64,000 nt of DNA from Sulfotelmatobacter sp049792875 (GCA_049792875.1 JBARBI010000320.1:18796-82795), one strand, 5' to 3'. Numbered from the stretch's first letter, positions 24,834 to 33,550 are shown. Notes: a model not told the origin generated them from the letters alone. Made by a program: numbers and translations.

Positions 24834-25803
24834 CCTGTCCCGTCGATAGATGCAACTCCTTCGTCCGTTCAAGCACCCACTGGGGAACCTCCGGAGCGCC
24901 CTGCGGAATCTTGCCCTGCGTGATCGCCCAGTGCTCCAGCCAGCCGCTGCCTTCCTCTCCCACGTAAGTGTCGGGCAGGCTGTAGGCCGGATCGCCCAGC
25001 GCATCTTCCAGCGTGATGAAGCGATATCCTCGCTTGCGTAGAACGTCCAGCAGTTCGGCAATGTGATCCGCTTCCAGGTTGCTGGCGTGCAGCAGGAGAA
25101 TCTGCTTCGGTTCATAGCCCACAAGCTTCGCCGACAGTTGCTCAGAGTAGGCAAATGAGGCATCGTGGTGGGACAAGTATTCTTTCACGATTTGCTGCTG
25201 TAGGGGCGTGTCGTTGCGCTTCTTGGCGTCCTCGTAGAGACCGGCGAACATCCAATCCCATCCGTCGAGCGTGATGGGCGCGATGCGGTACCCGCGTTCC
25301 ACCAGGAATGCCTCCGCTTGACGCCGCGTGAGGAGATCGCGCCCCGTATCGAGATAGGGATGGCGGAAGTATCGCAGCTTCATCTTGCGCTGCGCGAGCA
25401 ACATGCGCGTTACGCTCTCGCCCTGGATCACGTCGTCCTCCCACGCCTTCAACCCGACCTGGTTCAGCGACATATGGCTGAAGGTATGGTTTCCTAATTC
25501 AAAGCCGTTGTCGAGCCACATCTGGAGATCCTTGATGCGCTCATCCACCTCTCCCGTCTTGTAGAGTTTCTTCTCGTTCACGAAGCCGACCACCGGGATC
25601 TTCTGATCGCGCAGCGTGCCGAGCAACTTCGTGGTCATCGCCGTAATTTCAGAGGCAGGTACCCGGTCGGCCATTCCGGCGGGGAGATCGTCAATCGTGA
25701 CCGCGACCTGGCGGTCCGGTTTCTGCGGCGCTTGTGCCTTCAAGGAAATGGGGAGAACGCAATTCACCCACAGAGCGGCCAGGAGTATGGACAGCGGTTT
25801 CAT
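24814..25803 (-). CDS. Polysaccharide deacetylase (NodB family)
   Basis: A 329-residue exported carbohydrate esterase family 4 protein that removes N-acetyl groups from chitin- or peptidoglycan-like polymers. Signal peptide at residues 1-24. NodB motif 1 is TIDDLP with the metal-binding aspartate pair; motif 2 is ELGNHTFSHMSL with both metal histidines; motif 3 RYFRHPYLDTGRD follows. A C-terminal part of about 100 residues goes beyond the minimal NodB core and ends with LLLHASN and the family's final strand. The ATG at 25803 has GAGGATC upstream; the frame also permits a start seven codons earlier. The gene overlaps the TPR gene tail to tail. Confidence 0.88.
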   Translation of the reverse strand: MKPLSILLAALWVNCVLPISLKAQAPQKPDRQVAVTIDDLPAGMADRVPASEITAMTTKLLGTLRDQKIPVVGFVNEKKLYKTGEVDERIKDLQMWLDNGFELGNHTFSHMSLNQVGLKAWEDDVIQGESVTRMLLAQRKMKLRYFRHPYLDTGRDLLTRRQAEAFLVERGYRIAPITLDGWDWMFAGLYEDAKKRNDTPLQQQIVKEYLSHHDASFAYSEQLSAKLVGYEPKQILLLHASNLEADHIAELLDVLRKRGYRFITLEDALGDPAYSLPDTYVGEEGSGWLEHWAITQGKIPQGAPEVPQWVLERTKELHLSTGQVTATSP

Positions 25804-25903
25804 AGAAGAGATCCTCGTGAGCATAGGGAAGCGGAAGGGGTATTAGAACACGACCAGCCGAGAATTCCTTCGGTCGCGCGGACCCAGCGTCCGGAACCAG
25901 TGC

Positions 25904-25931
25904 TTGCATCCAACGTCCAGCGTTGTATAAT
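25904..25931 (+). promoter_or_regulatory. Sigma-70 promoter of the tetR efflux operon
   Basis: TTGCAT (25904-25909) and TATAAT (25926-25931) are 16 bases apart. Transcription would start near 25938, only about 19 bases before the ATG, and there is no Shine-Dalgarno in that leader. Confidence 0.7.
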
Positions 25932-25933
25932 CT

Positions 25934-25949
25934 AACTAACCGGTTAATT
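25934..25949. promoter_or_regulatory. Likely TetR operator
   Basis: AACTAACCGGTTAATT contains the exact palindrome TAACCGGTTA (25937-25946) and lies over the expected transcription start. A bound repressor would block its own operon. This is inferred from position and symmetry. Confidence 0.55.
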
Positions 25950-25956
25950 AACAAAC

Positions 25957-26652
25957 ATGCCCCGACTTGTCCAGCCCCGTCCCACCGCCCGCCGCATGGG
26001 TTCCCGAGGCCAGCCCCAGGAAAGCCGCGCCGCTATCCTGCTGGCCGCCGCGCACGAGTTTGCCGAGCACGGCATTGCCGGAGCTCGCACGGACGCCATC
26101 GCCCGCGAGGCCCGGGTCAACAAGGCGCTGCTGTATTACTACTTCAAGGACAAGGAAACACTTTACGGCGCGGTCCTCGATGACGCGTTCTCCGGGTTGA
26201 AGGCTACCGTCTTCCGGGTGCTCGACAGCGAGTCCCCGACGCGCGAAAAGATGCTGGCGTATGCGGGGGCGTATTTCGATTTTGTTGCCTCCAACCAGAT
26301 GTATCCCCGGTTGATGCAGCGCGAGATGATGCGGGCTCGCGAAGGCCACTCCCAGCACATCGACAAAGTGATCAAAACCTATATCCAGCCGATTTTTGGC
26401 CGGGTTAGCGAACTGATGCGTAAAGGTATCGCGGACGGGGAATTTCGTCCAGTCAACCCCACGCACTTCGTCCCCTCGATGGTCGCCATGATCGTGTTCT
26501 ATTTCAGCAGTGCGCCCATGATGGAAAAGATTGTGGGTTTCAATCCCCTGACGCGGGAGCGGATCGCTGAGCGGCGGGCCGCCGTACTGGATTTCATCTC
26601 CGCCGCGTTGTTCCGTCCAGAAAAGAATGCCGCACAAGGAGCACGCTCATGA
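25957..26652 (+). CDS. TetR/AcrR family repressor
   Basis: A 231-residue TetR-type regulator. The DNA-binding helix-turn-helix is at about residues 22-68 (SRAAILLAAAHEFAEHG, then TDAIAREARVNKALLYYYF). The ligand domain follows and carries an FVPSMVAMIVFYFSSAPMMEK helix. The gene is first in an operon with an HlyD-type adaptor, an ABC ATPase and an ABC permease, and its stop overlaps the next start (ATGA). The layout resembles the E. coli ybiH-ybhGFSR drug and toxin efflux locus, so it probably senses an exported compound. The operator palindrome at 25937 suggests autoregulation. Confidence 0.92.
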   Translation: MPRLVQPRPTARRMGSRGQPQESRAAILLAAAHEFAEHGIAGARTDAIAREARVNKALLYYYFKDKETLYGAVLDDAFSGLKATVFRVLDSESPTREKMLAYAGAYFDFVASNQMYPRLMQREMMRAREGHSQHIDKVIKTYIQPIFGRVSELMRKGIADGEFRPVNPTHFVPSMVAMIVFYFSSAPMMEKIVGFNPLTRERIAERRAAVLDFISAALFRPEKNAAQGARS

Positions 26653-27743
26653 GCGCGCGTAACCGTTTTTTCATCCTTCTCGGAATCATTTTTGTGATTG
26701 CCGCGAGCTACTACTTTTTCTCTACTGACCACTCGCGAGATCTGGTGCTGATTGGCACGGTCGATGCCAACCAGGTAATCGTGAGTGCCCAGGTTCAAGG
26801 CCGTATCCAGAAACTGCTGGTGGACGAAGGCACTCCGGTGAAGGCCGGGGATCTGATCGCGGTGCTCGATCCTTCCGAGTTGCAAGCGCAAGAGGCTGCG
26901 GCTACCGCGACCATCACCAGCCTGCAGCATAAAGTCACGGAAATGCAGCACACCGAGCAATCGACCTCGGGCTCCACTTCGAGCGATGTGGCCAACGCGC
27001 AGGCCAAGCTGTCATCGGCGAAGGCACAATTGATGCAGGCCAAAGCTGCGCTTGATCGTACCGAGAGTGACAGCCGACGGGCCATCGAACTGGCCAAGGC
27101 CGGGATCGCATCGGATCAGGAGCGTGTGCAGGCTGAGACCAGTCTGCAGGCAGCGCAGGCGACGGTGCAGGCGCAGCAGGACATGGTCAAGGCCGCCGAA
27201 GCTGATCTGAACTCAGCAATTGCCCGTACGCAACAGGCTAACGCGGCGAAAAGTACCGTGGCCGCCACACAGGCCGACGTCCAGAGTGCCGTCGCCCAGA
27301 AGAACCAAGCCGCGGTCCGCTTGGGTTATACCAACGTCTATGCTCCGGTCAGCGGAACCGTCTCGGTGCGCGCCGCGCGCCAGGGAGAAGTCGTCAACAT
27401 CGGCGCGCCGATCGTGACCATCGTCGATCTGAACGACACCTGGGCGCGGGCTGCGATCCCCGAAACCTACGCCGACCATATCGGATACGGCGATGTCCTG
27501 CGCGTGCGCTTGCCGGGCGGAACCGTGATGAACGGCAAAGTCTTCTTTAAAGGCGTGGAAGGCGACTTCGCGACGCAGCGCGATGTGAGCCGCCGCAAAC
27601 GCGACATTAAGACCATCGTGCTGAAGGTGCGGATGGAAAATCCCAAGGGCTCATTCGTGCCCGGCATGACTGCCGAAGTGCTGGTCTCTCCGGAGCAACT
27701 CCAGGGCAACAATACGCAGAGCACCGCCGCGGAGCAACGATGA
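26649..27743 (+). CDS. HlyD-family membrane-fusion (adaptor) protein
   Basis: A 364-residue adaptor anchored in the inner membrane by one N-terminal helix (about residues 7-24). The split lipoyl domain is VSAQVQGRIQKLLVDEGTPVKAGDLIAVLD and, later, VYAPVSGTVSVRAARQGEVVN. Between them lies a long alpha-helical coiled coil (about 80-215) rich in Ala, Gln and Glu. It would link the ABC transporter encoded next to it with an outer-membrane channel. It overlaps tetR by four bases and the ATPase gene by four bases, so the operon is translationally coupled. No outer-membrane partner gene is in the window. Confidence 0.92.
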   Translation: MSARNRFFILLGIIFVIAASYYFFSTDHSRDLVLIGTVDANQVIVSAQVQGRIQKLLVDEGTPVKAGDLIAVLDPSELQAQEAAATATITSLQHKVTEMQHTEQSTSGSTSSDVANAQAKLSSAKAQLMQAKAALDRTESDSRRAIELAKAGIASDQERVQAETSLQAAQATVQAQQDMVKAAEADLNSAIARTQQANAAKSTVAATQADVQSAVAQKNQAAVRLGYTNVYAPVSGTVSVRAARQGEVVNIGAPIVTIVDLNDTWARAAIPETYADHIGYGDVLRVRLPGGTVMNGKVFFKGVEGDFATQRDVSRRKRDIKTIVLKVRMENPKGSFVPGMTAEVLVSPEQLQGNNTQSTAAEQR

Positions 27744-28801
27744 TGGCAGAGCCAAATGCAAAGACGAACGGCGGGCTGGAAAAGCCCGTCTACGACCCCA
27801 AGGCGCCATCTGCCATCGAGGTTGAACACATCGTCAAGAAGTATGGGGACTTCACCGCGGTGGACGACGTTTCCTTCAGCGTGAAGGAGGGTGAGATTTT
27901 TGGCTTGTTGGGTCCCAACGGAGCAGGGAAGTCCACGCTGATCCGCATGATGACCACGCTCATCCCAATCACGGCGGGAAAAGCGCGCATCGGCGGACAC
28001 GACGTCGCCAAAGAACCGAATGCGGCACGGCGCATGATTGGCGTGATTCCACAGGCTCTGACCAGCGACCTCGACCTGACCGTCGAGGAGAACATGAATA
28101 TCTACGCCAAACTCTACGATGTACCCGCGAAAGAACGCAAGAAGTCGATTGAAGAGCTTCTAGAACTGGTCGACCTGACGAAGTGGCGTGACGCCGCGAC
28201 GAAAACTCTTTCCGGTGGCATGCGGCGTCGCCTTGAGATTGCTCGCGGCCTCGTTCACCATCCCAAGATCTTTTTCCTCGACGAGCCGACTACCGGACTC
28301 GATCCCGTATCGCGCGTCGCGGTCTGGGAAATGCTGGGCAACATCAAAGAGCATCGCCAGTTGACCATCCTGATTACCACGCACTACATGGACGAAGCGG
28401 ACCGCCTGTGCGATCGCATCGCGATCGTCGATCACGGCAAACTCGTAGCGCTCGACACCCCCGCGGCCCTCAAGGCAAGCGTACCGGGATCGAACGTCAT
28501 CGAAGCGCAATTCGACAATCCTCCTGCCGACTGGGAGCAGCGGCTGCACTCGCTCAGTGAGGTCACTTCGGTACAGCACGAAGGCGCGGGCATGTATCGC
28601 GTGCTGACCGGCAACGGCTCGCGCACCACCACCGAACTGGTTGAGATGGCGGTTACGGCCGGAGTGCCGGTGAAGTCGCTCTCCGTGCAGAATACGACGC
28701 TCGACGATGTCTTCGTGCATTACACAGGACGACAACTTCGCGACGAACTGCAAAAGGCTTATGCCTTCGTCATGCCGCAGCGGCCGGGGCTACAGCCATG
28801 A
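27740..28801 (+). CDS. ABC transporter ATP-binding protein (drug-efflux type)
   Basis: A 353-residue ATPase of the DrrA/CcmA-like ABC-2 class. Walker A is GPNGAGKST, the Q-loop follows in VIPQAL, the signature is TLSGGMRRRLEIARGL, Walker B is KIFFLDEPTTGLDP and the switch histidine is in LITTHYMDEAD. A C-terminal extension of about 100 residues, typical of the DrrA/YbhF group, ends the protein. Two ATGs are adjacent at the start, and the first overlaps the hlyD stop. Its permease partner follows 34 bases downstream. Confidence 0.95.
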   Translation: MMAEPNAKTNGGLEKPVYDPKAPSAIEVEHIVKKYGDFTAVDDVSFSVKEGEIFGLLGPNGAGKSTLIRMMTTLIPITAGKARIGGHDVAKEPNAARRMIGVIPQALTSDLDLTVEENMNIYAKLYDVPAKERKKSIEELLELVDLTKWRDAATKTLSGGMRRRLEIARGLVHHPKIFFLDEPTTGLDPVSRVAVWEMLGNIKEHRQLTILITTHYMDEADRLCDRIAIVDHGKLVALDTPAALKASVPGSNVIEAQFDNPPADWEQRLHSLSEVTSVQHEGAGMYRVLTGNGSRTTTELVEMAVTAGVPVKSLSVQNTTLDDVFVHYTGRQLRDELQKAYAFVMPQRPGLQP

Positions 28802-28835
28802 AGCACTGTGCTATCGCTGGCCTGGAGCGGACGTT

Positions 28836-29948
28836 ATGAATCGAATGATGGCCATTGTCGAGCGCGAAATGCGCAAGTTCTTTCGTTCGCCTGCCCTAAT
28901 GCTGGCGTCCATGATCTTTCCGCTGGTGCAGTTGATCATTCTCGGCAATGCCTTCGGCGGAAAGATTCACGATGCCCGCGTCGCCATCGTCGACCAGGAC
29001 GGTGGCCCGCAGGCGTTGAGGGTTCGTGAGGCATTTGACTCCGTGCGCGCCAACATTCGCACCTTCGTCCCGATCTACTACGACAGCGACCGGCAGGCCA
29101 TGGAGGACGTGCGCAACGGTAAGCTGGAAGGCGCGGTGATTATCCCGCCGCAGTTTTCCCGGCGCGTCTATGAGGAGAACCACCCCCGGATCGCGCTGGT
29201 CGTCGACAACAGCGATAACTTCATGAGTTCTGCGGTCGAAGCGGAGCTGGCGGACCTCACCAACTCGCTCAACCAGCCCGCGATTTCCCCACGCATTTTG
29301 CAGCAAACGGCGCTCGATATCGTTGAACTCTATCCCTACATCGAGTACATGAAGTACCTGCTGCCGGGGTCGCTGGTACTGGCGATGTTTGTGTCGGTGA
29401 TGATCGGCGGGGGCATGCTTTACATCGATGACAAGGCCCGAGGCGTGCACGAGGGCTATCTGGTCACGCCGATCACGAAACTGGAACTCGTCCTGGGGCT
29501 GAACCTGGCGGGTGCCATCAAGGCCGTTATGACCGGCGTGATCATTGTAGGCATCGGCTCCATGATGGCCGGGGTGAGCACAATCTTCAATCCCGTCACC
29601 GCGTTCGGTCTGCTAATCATGATCGTGCTGACTTCGCTGGCCTTCAACACGATGATGTTCCTGCTCATGGTGCGCATCGAAGACCCTCTGGTGCCGCGCG
29701 CCATGTTCGGTATCCTCAATACGCTGTTGTTCTTTCCCAGCGGATCGGTCTATCCGATTCAGGCATTTCCCCCGTGGCTGCGCGCGATTGCCAAGTGTGA
29801 TCCATTCACCTACGCGGTGGACGGTTTCAAATGTCTGCTGCTGAAAGAGACGACCCTCTCGGCGGTGTGGGGAGACATGCTCTTCCTTTCCATATTTGCC
29901 GCCGTCACTCTGGGCATCGCAATTCCGCTGTTCAAGCGAACCCTCTAG
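28836..29948 (+). CDS. ABC-2 type transporter permease (YbhS/YbhR-like)
   Basis: A 370-residue ABC-2 permease. There is one N-terminal membrane helix (SPALMLASMIFPLVQLIILGNAF), a large extracytoplasmic loop of about 150 residues, and five C-terminal helices starting at LPGSLVLAMFVSVMIGGGMLY. The conserved ABC-2 features ARGVHEGYLVTPITKLELVLG and LNTLLFFPSGSVYPIQAFP are present. YbhFSR systems have two permeases; here there is only one, so it should work as a homodimer. The ATG at 28836 has a CTGGAGCG Shine-Dalgarno. It is the last gene of the tetR-hlyD-ABC operon. Confidence 0.93.
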   Translation: MNRMMAIVEREMRKFFRSPALMLASMIFPLVQLIILGNAFGGKIHDARVAIVDQDGGPQALRVREAFDSVRANIRTFVPIYYDSDRQAMEDVRNGKLEGAVIIPPQFSRRVYEENHPRIALVVDNSDNFMSSAVEAELADLTNSLNQPAISPRILQQTALDIVELYPYIEYMKYLLPGSLVLAMFVSVMIGGGMLYIDDKARGVHEGYLVTPITKLELVLGLNLAGAIKAVMTGVIIVGIGSMMAGVSTIFNPVTAFGLLIMIVLTSLAFNTMMFLLMVRIEDPLVPRAMFGILNTLLFFPSGSVYPIQAFPPWLRAIAKCDPFTYAVDGFKCLLLKETTLSAVWGDMLFLSIFAAVTLGIAIPLFKRTL

Positions 29949-30042
29949 GGCAATTGAGAAATTGGGCGATTTTGAAATTGTGGAATCGGAAGCCCTACCG
30001 TCCGATTTCTTGGGAATTACCCAATTGCCAAATTATTTCAAG
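29945..30042. repeat. Family E hairpin repeat
   Basis: GGCAATTGAGAAATTGGGCG and GAAATTGTGGAATCGGA on the left face TCCGATTTCTTGGGAATTAC and CCAATTGCC on the right. It begins at the permease stop codon. Confidence 0.6.
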
Positions 30043-30050
30043 TGGAACTT

Positions 30051-30078
30051 TTGACTTGTCCGCAGTGTCCGTTATGCT
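30051..30078 (+). promoter_or_regulatory. Promoter with start site at the ATG
   Basis: TTGACT (30051-30056) and TATGCT (30073-30078) are 16 bases apart. Transcription would begin around 30085, two bases before the start codon. Confidence 0.5.
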
Positions 30079-30086
30079 AGAGAGGT

Positions 30087-30545
30087 ATGACACTTCTGGA
30101 CGCCCAAGAGTACGACCAGGCAAAGGCGCAGAAACGCAAGAAGCGAATCATTTCTGGAATCGCCATTGTGTTCATTGTGGTCAGTGTCGTCTGGTGGAAT
30201 CGCTATTTACCGGACAAACTCGTCGTCGGCCATTTCTTCGACGCCTTGCAGAAGCAGGATTACAACACGGCCTACGGCATCTGGATGCAAGATCCGCAAT
30301 GGCAGCAGCATCCCGATCGGCATCCGAAATATCCGTACAACGAGTTTTATCGGGATTGGGGACCAGGCGGGGAGTGGGGGCTGATCAAGAGCCAGAAAGT
30401 GTACGGCGCAAGCACCTGCCCCGGCGGCGGCAGCGGCGTGGTTGTGGACGTCGTTGTGAACGACCGCTCACAGCATGCACAAGTCTGGGTGGAAAAGTCG
30501 GACAAAACTCTCAGCTATCCGCCTTGCGAACTCATCTTCCGCTAA
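30087..30545 (+). CDS. Single-pass membrane protein, unknown function
   Basis: A 152-residue protein: about 20 charged cytoplasmic residues (KAQKRKKR), one membrane helix (about residues 21-37, SGIAIVFIVVSVVWW) and an extracytoplasmic domain of about 110 residues. The domain opens VVGHFFDALQKQDYNTAYGIWMQDP, a helical pattern seen in DUF4878-type and NTF2-like domains, and has two cysteines (CPGGGSG and YPPCE) that could form a disulfide. No function is known. It has its own promoter and converges with fabD at a two-base gap. Confidence 0.65.
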   Translation: MTLLDAQEYDQAKAQKRKKRIISGIAIVFIVVSVVWWNRYLPDKLVVGHFFDALQKQDYNTAYGIWMQDPQWQQHPDRHPKYPYNEFYRDWGPGGEWGLIKSQKVYGASTCPGGGSGVVVDVVVNDRSQHAQVWVEKSDKTLSYPPCELIFR

Positions 30546-30547
30546 CT

Positions 30548-31513
30548 TTATACGTGCGCCTGCGCTAGCGACTCCAGCGTTTTCACCAGCGTCGCATCAT
30601 CACTGACACTCATACAGGTCTTCGAGCGGTCAATCTGTCGCATCAATCCGCAGAGGACCTTCCCTGGCCCGACTTCAACGAAAGTCTGCACACCGTGTGC
30701 AATCAACAGGTGCATGCACTGTTCCCATCTGACCGAACCAGTAACCTGGCGGACGAGCGTGTCGCGGGCGCGCCGGTCGTCGGTCACCAGTTCGGCCTCT
30801 ACGTTGCAGGCGACGGGATAAACGGGCTTCTGCATCTTGAGCGCATTGAGATCGCTTTCCAGTCGATCCTGCGCCGGTTTCATCAATGAGCAATGGAAGG
30901 GCGCGCTGACCGGCAACAGCTTGGCGCGCTTGGCGCCGCGTTCATCCGCCAGCTTCGCAGCGCGCTCGACGGCCGCTGTGTTGCCGGAGATGACAATCTG
31001 CTCCGGGGAATTGATGTTGGCCGGCTCGCAGACTTCTCCCTGCGCTGCGTCGTGGCAGACCCCGGAGACCTTCGCCGCGTTCATACCCAGGATCGCGGCC
31101 ATCGCACCCACGCCGACCGGAACGGCTTCCTGCATGTACTTGCCGCGATTGCGCACGGTGCGGACAGCGTCGCCAAAGCCGAACGTCCCGGCAGCGACGT
31201 GCGCTGAATATTCGCCGAGACTGTGGCCTGCGACGTAGCTGGGCTTGGGAATGCGCGTCTCCAATACCCGCAGCGCCGCGACCGACACCGTCAGAATCGC
31301 CGGCTGTGTGATCTCGGTCAGGCGAAGCTGGTCTTCCGGTCCTTCGAAGCAGACGGTGGAGAGCTTGTAGCCGAGGGCGTCGTCGGCTTCTTCAAACGTG
31401 TGGCGCGCAGTTGGATACTTCTCGGCCAGGTCCTTGCCCATGCCCACGGACTGCGAGCCCTGGCCGGGAAACAGCAATGCAATTTTGTGGTCCGTTATGA
31501 AGTGGTCAGTCAT
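30548..31513 (-). CDS. fabD: Malonyl-CoA:ACP transacylase
   Basis: A 321-residue enzyme that loads malonyl groups onto acyl carrier protein for fatty acid synthesis. FPGQGSQSVGMG is at the start, the nucleophile is Ser98 (GHSLGEYSA), the conserved arginine is in VRNRGKYMQEA, and the catalytic histidine is His207 (APFHCSLM). The end motif VEVGPGKVLCGL is present. The ATG at 31513 is chosen because the frame above it is translated repeat sequence. It is the last gene of the DUF177-rpmF-plsX-fabD cluster; a family A repeat separates it from plsX. Confidence 0.96.
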   Translation of the reverse strand: MTDHFITDHKIALLFPGQGSQSVGMGKDLAEKYPTARHTFEEADDALGYKLSTVCFEGPEDQLRLTEITQPAILTVSVAALRVLETRIPKPSYVAGHSLGEYSAHVAAGTFGFGDAVRTVRNRGKYMQEAVPVGVGAMAAILGMNAAKVSGVCHDAAQGEVCEPANINSPEQIVISGNTAAVERAAKLADERGAKRAKLLPVSAPFHCSLMKPAQDRLESDLNALKMQKPVYPVACNVEAELVTDDRRARDTLVRQVTGSVRWEQCMHLLIAHGVQTFVEVGPGKVLCGLMRQIDRSKTCMSVSDDATLVKTLESLAQAHV

Positions 31514-31531
31514 GAAATTGATGAAAGTGTG

Positions 31532-31624
31532 CTTGTCATTCTGAGCGCGTTCTCTGCGCGAGAGATCTCTGCAACTTGCCGGGAAGTAGATTGCACAGGT
31601 CCTTCGCTTCGCTGAGGACGACAG
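31532..31624. repeat. Family A hairpin repeat
   Basis: CTTGTCATTCTGAGCGCG on the left and AGGTCCTTCGCTTCGCTGAG then GACGACAG on the right. It lies between plsX and fabD inside an otherwise conserved cluster. Confidence 0.75.
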
Positions 31625-31660
31625 CACGAATAGGATGACAGCATAAGTAAGTCGTGAAAG

Positions 31661-32695
31661 TCACACTGTGCCGACTGGCACCGGCCGCAGAGCCGCTAGG
31701 CCGTGCTCAATCGATCCGTTAATCCCGCGTTCGGAAAACTCTGCCGCCACACGCACCGCGTTCTTGATGGCGTTGGCGTTCGACGAGCCATGGGTGATGA
31801 TGCACACGCCCTTCACGCCCAGCAACGGTGCACCGCCGTATTCGGTGTGGTCGAGCCGCTTTTTGAAATCGGTGAACGCGCTGCGCGAGAGTAAGGCTCC
31901 CACCTGCCGCGTGATGGTCGCCTTCAGCGATTCCTTTAACGCCGTGCGCACCAGGTTCGCAACCCCCTCGGAAATCTTCAGCGCCACGTTGCCGACAAAT
32001 CCATCGGCCACGATCACGTCCACCTTCCCGTTGTAGAGGTCGCGGCCTTCGACGTTGCCCACGAAATTGAGCGGAAGGTGCTTGAGCAGTAGGAACGATT
32101 CGCGCGTAAGGTCGTTCCCCTTGCTTTCCTCTTCTCCGATCGAAAGCAAACCCACCCGCGGCCCTGCCGTCCCGGGTCTCTTGCCGAACATTGCCCGGAA
32201 ATAGATGTCGCCCATCACTGCGAACTGTTCAAGATTCTGCGGCGTGCAGTCAACGTTTGCGCCCACGTCCAGCAACATCGCCGGGTTGCCTGGAGCTGTG
32301 GGGAACACCGCCGCCAGTGCCGGACGATCGACGCCCGGAACGGCGCCCAGCACGACTTTCGCCGTGGCCATGGCTGCGCCGGTGTTGCCGGCGGTCACGA
32401 AGCCCGCGGCCTGTCCCTCGCGCACCATGCGCAGGCCGACCCGCATGGAGGAATCGCGCTTGGCGCGAATCGCCTCCACCTTGTCTTCCATGGTGATGAA
32501 TTCGCTGGCGTGGACCACTTCAAGGGGCAGACGCAGCGCCGCGGAATGCCGATCCAACTCCGCCTTGACCACGCTCTCCGGTCCGATCAGCAGCACCCGC
32601 ACGCCGTATTGACGCGCAGCGAGTATCGCCCCCTCTATCTCAGGCTTGGGAGCACGGTCCGAACCCATCGCATCCAGCGCAATCACGCTAGGCAT
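31661..32695 (-). CDS. plsX: Phosphate acyltransferase
   Basis: A 344-residue peripheral enzyme that makes acyl-phosphate from acyl-ACP, the first step of phospholipid synthesis in the PlsX/PlsY route. The family start is IALDAMGSDRAPKPEIEGA; SAGNTGA appears as TAGNTGAAMA; LLDVGANVD and SIGEEESKGN are present, as is DVIVADGFVGNVALKISEG. Length is normal. It lies just downstream of rpmF on the minus strand, the order found in very many bacteria. The shared cluster links lipid synthesis with ribosome production. Confidence 0.97.
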   Translation of the reverse strand: MPSVIALDAMGSDRAPKPEIEGAILAARQYGVRVLLIGPESVVKAELDRHSAALRLPLEVVHASEFITMEDKVEAIRAKRDSSMRVGLRMVREGQAAGFVTAGNTGAAMATAKVVLGAVPGVDRPALAAVFPTAPGNPAMLLDVGANVDCTPQNLEQFAVMGDIYFRAMFGKRPGTAGPRVGLLSIGEEESKGNDLTRESFLLLKHLPLNFVGNVEGRDLYNGKVDVIVADGFVGNVALKISEGVANLVRTALKESLKATITRQVGALLSRSAFTDFKKRLDHTEYGGAPLLGVKGVCIITHGSSNANAIKNAVRVAAEFSERGINGSIEHGLAALRPVPVGTV

Positions 32696-32706
32696 GGTGT
32701 CTAAAG

Positions 32707-32892
32707 TTAGCTGGCTTCTTTAACGTCGAGTACTTCGCGGCCCTTATAGTAACCGCACTTGGGACAAGCGCGATGCGGCATTTTTTTCTCGTGACAGTTG
32801 GGGCACTCAGAAAGGCTATGACCCTTCAGTGCGTCGTGGGCACGCCGGGTTGAGGTGCGCTTCTGGGAGTGTCGCCGTTTTGGATTAGGCAT
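32707..32892 (-). CDS. rpmF: Ribosomal protein L32
   Basis: A 61-residue large-subunit ribosomal protein. The opening MPNPKRRHSQKRTSTRRAHDALK is the classic L32 N-terminus, followed by a complete zinc finger CPNC...H...CPKCGYYKGREVL. All four metal ligands are present, so this is the zinc-binding (C+) form, and it would need zinc. It lies between the DUF177 gene and plsX, as in many genomes. Confidence 0.97.
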   Translation of the reverse strand: MPNPKRRHSQKRTSTRRAHDALKGHSLSECPNCHEKKMPHRACPKCGYYKGREVLDVKEAS

Positions 32893-32918
32893 GTTTAAAA
32901 TTCCTCTCAAAAAAGTTG

Positions 32919-32998
32919 TCAGCTCTTAGCCGTCAGCTTGAAGCTTTTCGCGGAACCGTTATGGCTGAAAGCTGAGAGCTGATGGCTGACAGCTTTCT
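32919..32998. repeat. Family D hairpin repeat
   Basis: TTGTCAGCTCTTAGCCGTCA on the left and AAGCTGAGAGCTGATGGCTG then ACAGC on the right. It lies between the DUF177 gene and rpmF. Confidence 0.65.
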
Positions 32999-33550
32999 TC
33001 AGTGTTCCAGCTTGCTGCGAATTTCCCGCAGCGCCGTCCAGCGCGGATCATCGATCGCGGTGGAGCAGGAACACTGTTCTTCATTCAAATTCTTGCCGCA
33101 ATGCACGCACAAGCCCTTACAGTCTTCGCGGCACGTGACTTTCAAGGGCAACGCCAGCAGCACCTGCTCGCGCAAAACGTCCTCGAGCAGAATTCCGTCG
33201 CCTTGATAATAGCCGATCTCGGCTTCCGCGTCGGTCACCGAAAGCTCGTCGCGTCCGGCGTCGGCCCCCAGCGGACGGTAGAGTAATTCGAATTCGCGAG
33301 CGATTTCCTGGGCCACCGGCTCAACACAGCGGGCGCATTGCAACTCGAGCCCGGTCGACAACCGTCCCCGCAGACGTATGTCCTTGATTATCTGATGCTT
33401 GCCGTGATGCTCCTCGACCAACTCGGCGTGCCCGGAAGCCTTCAGCGGCGTGCGCTGCCGGGCTTCGCCTCCCAAGTCGATGACGTCAGGCTGAAACTCC
33501 TCCTCAAAATCCAGAGGGTGACGTTCCAATTCATGGATGTCGAGGAACAT
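32999..33550 (-). CDS. DUF177 (YceD-like) protein
   Basis: A 183-residue protein of the DUF177/YceD family, which in E. coli and plants is linked to 23S rRNA handling and ribosome assembly. The family signs are the CARCVEP pair (LQCARCVEPVAQEI) and the C-terminal CREDCKGLCVHCGKNLNEEQC motif with its conserved cysteines. Upstream position to rpmF is the normal context. Its stop codon lies directly beside the family D repeat that separates it from rpmF. The start ATG at 33550 gives the family's expected opening (MFLDIHELERHPLDF). Confidence 0.92.
   Translation of the reverse strand: MFLDIHELERHPLDFEEEFQPDVIDLGGEARQRTPLKASGHAELVEEHHGKHQIIKDIRLRGRLSTGLELQCARCVEPVAQEIAREFELLYRPLGADAGRDELSVTDAEAEIGYYQGDGILLEDVLREQVLLALPLKVTCREDCKGLCVHCGKNLNEEQCSCSTAIDDPRWTALREIRSKLEH

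Noticed and set aside
31514..31627. An upstream start for fabD, adding 38 residues
   Set aside because: The extension is a translated family A repeat; FabD homologues start near 31513.
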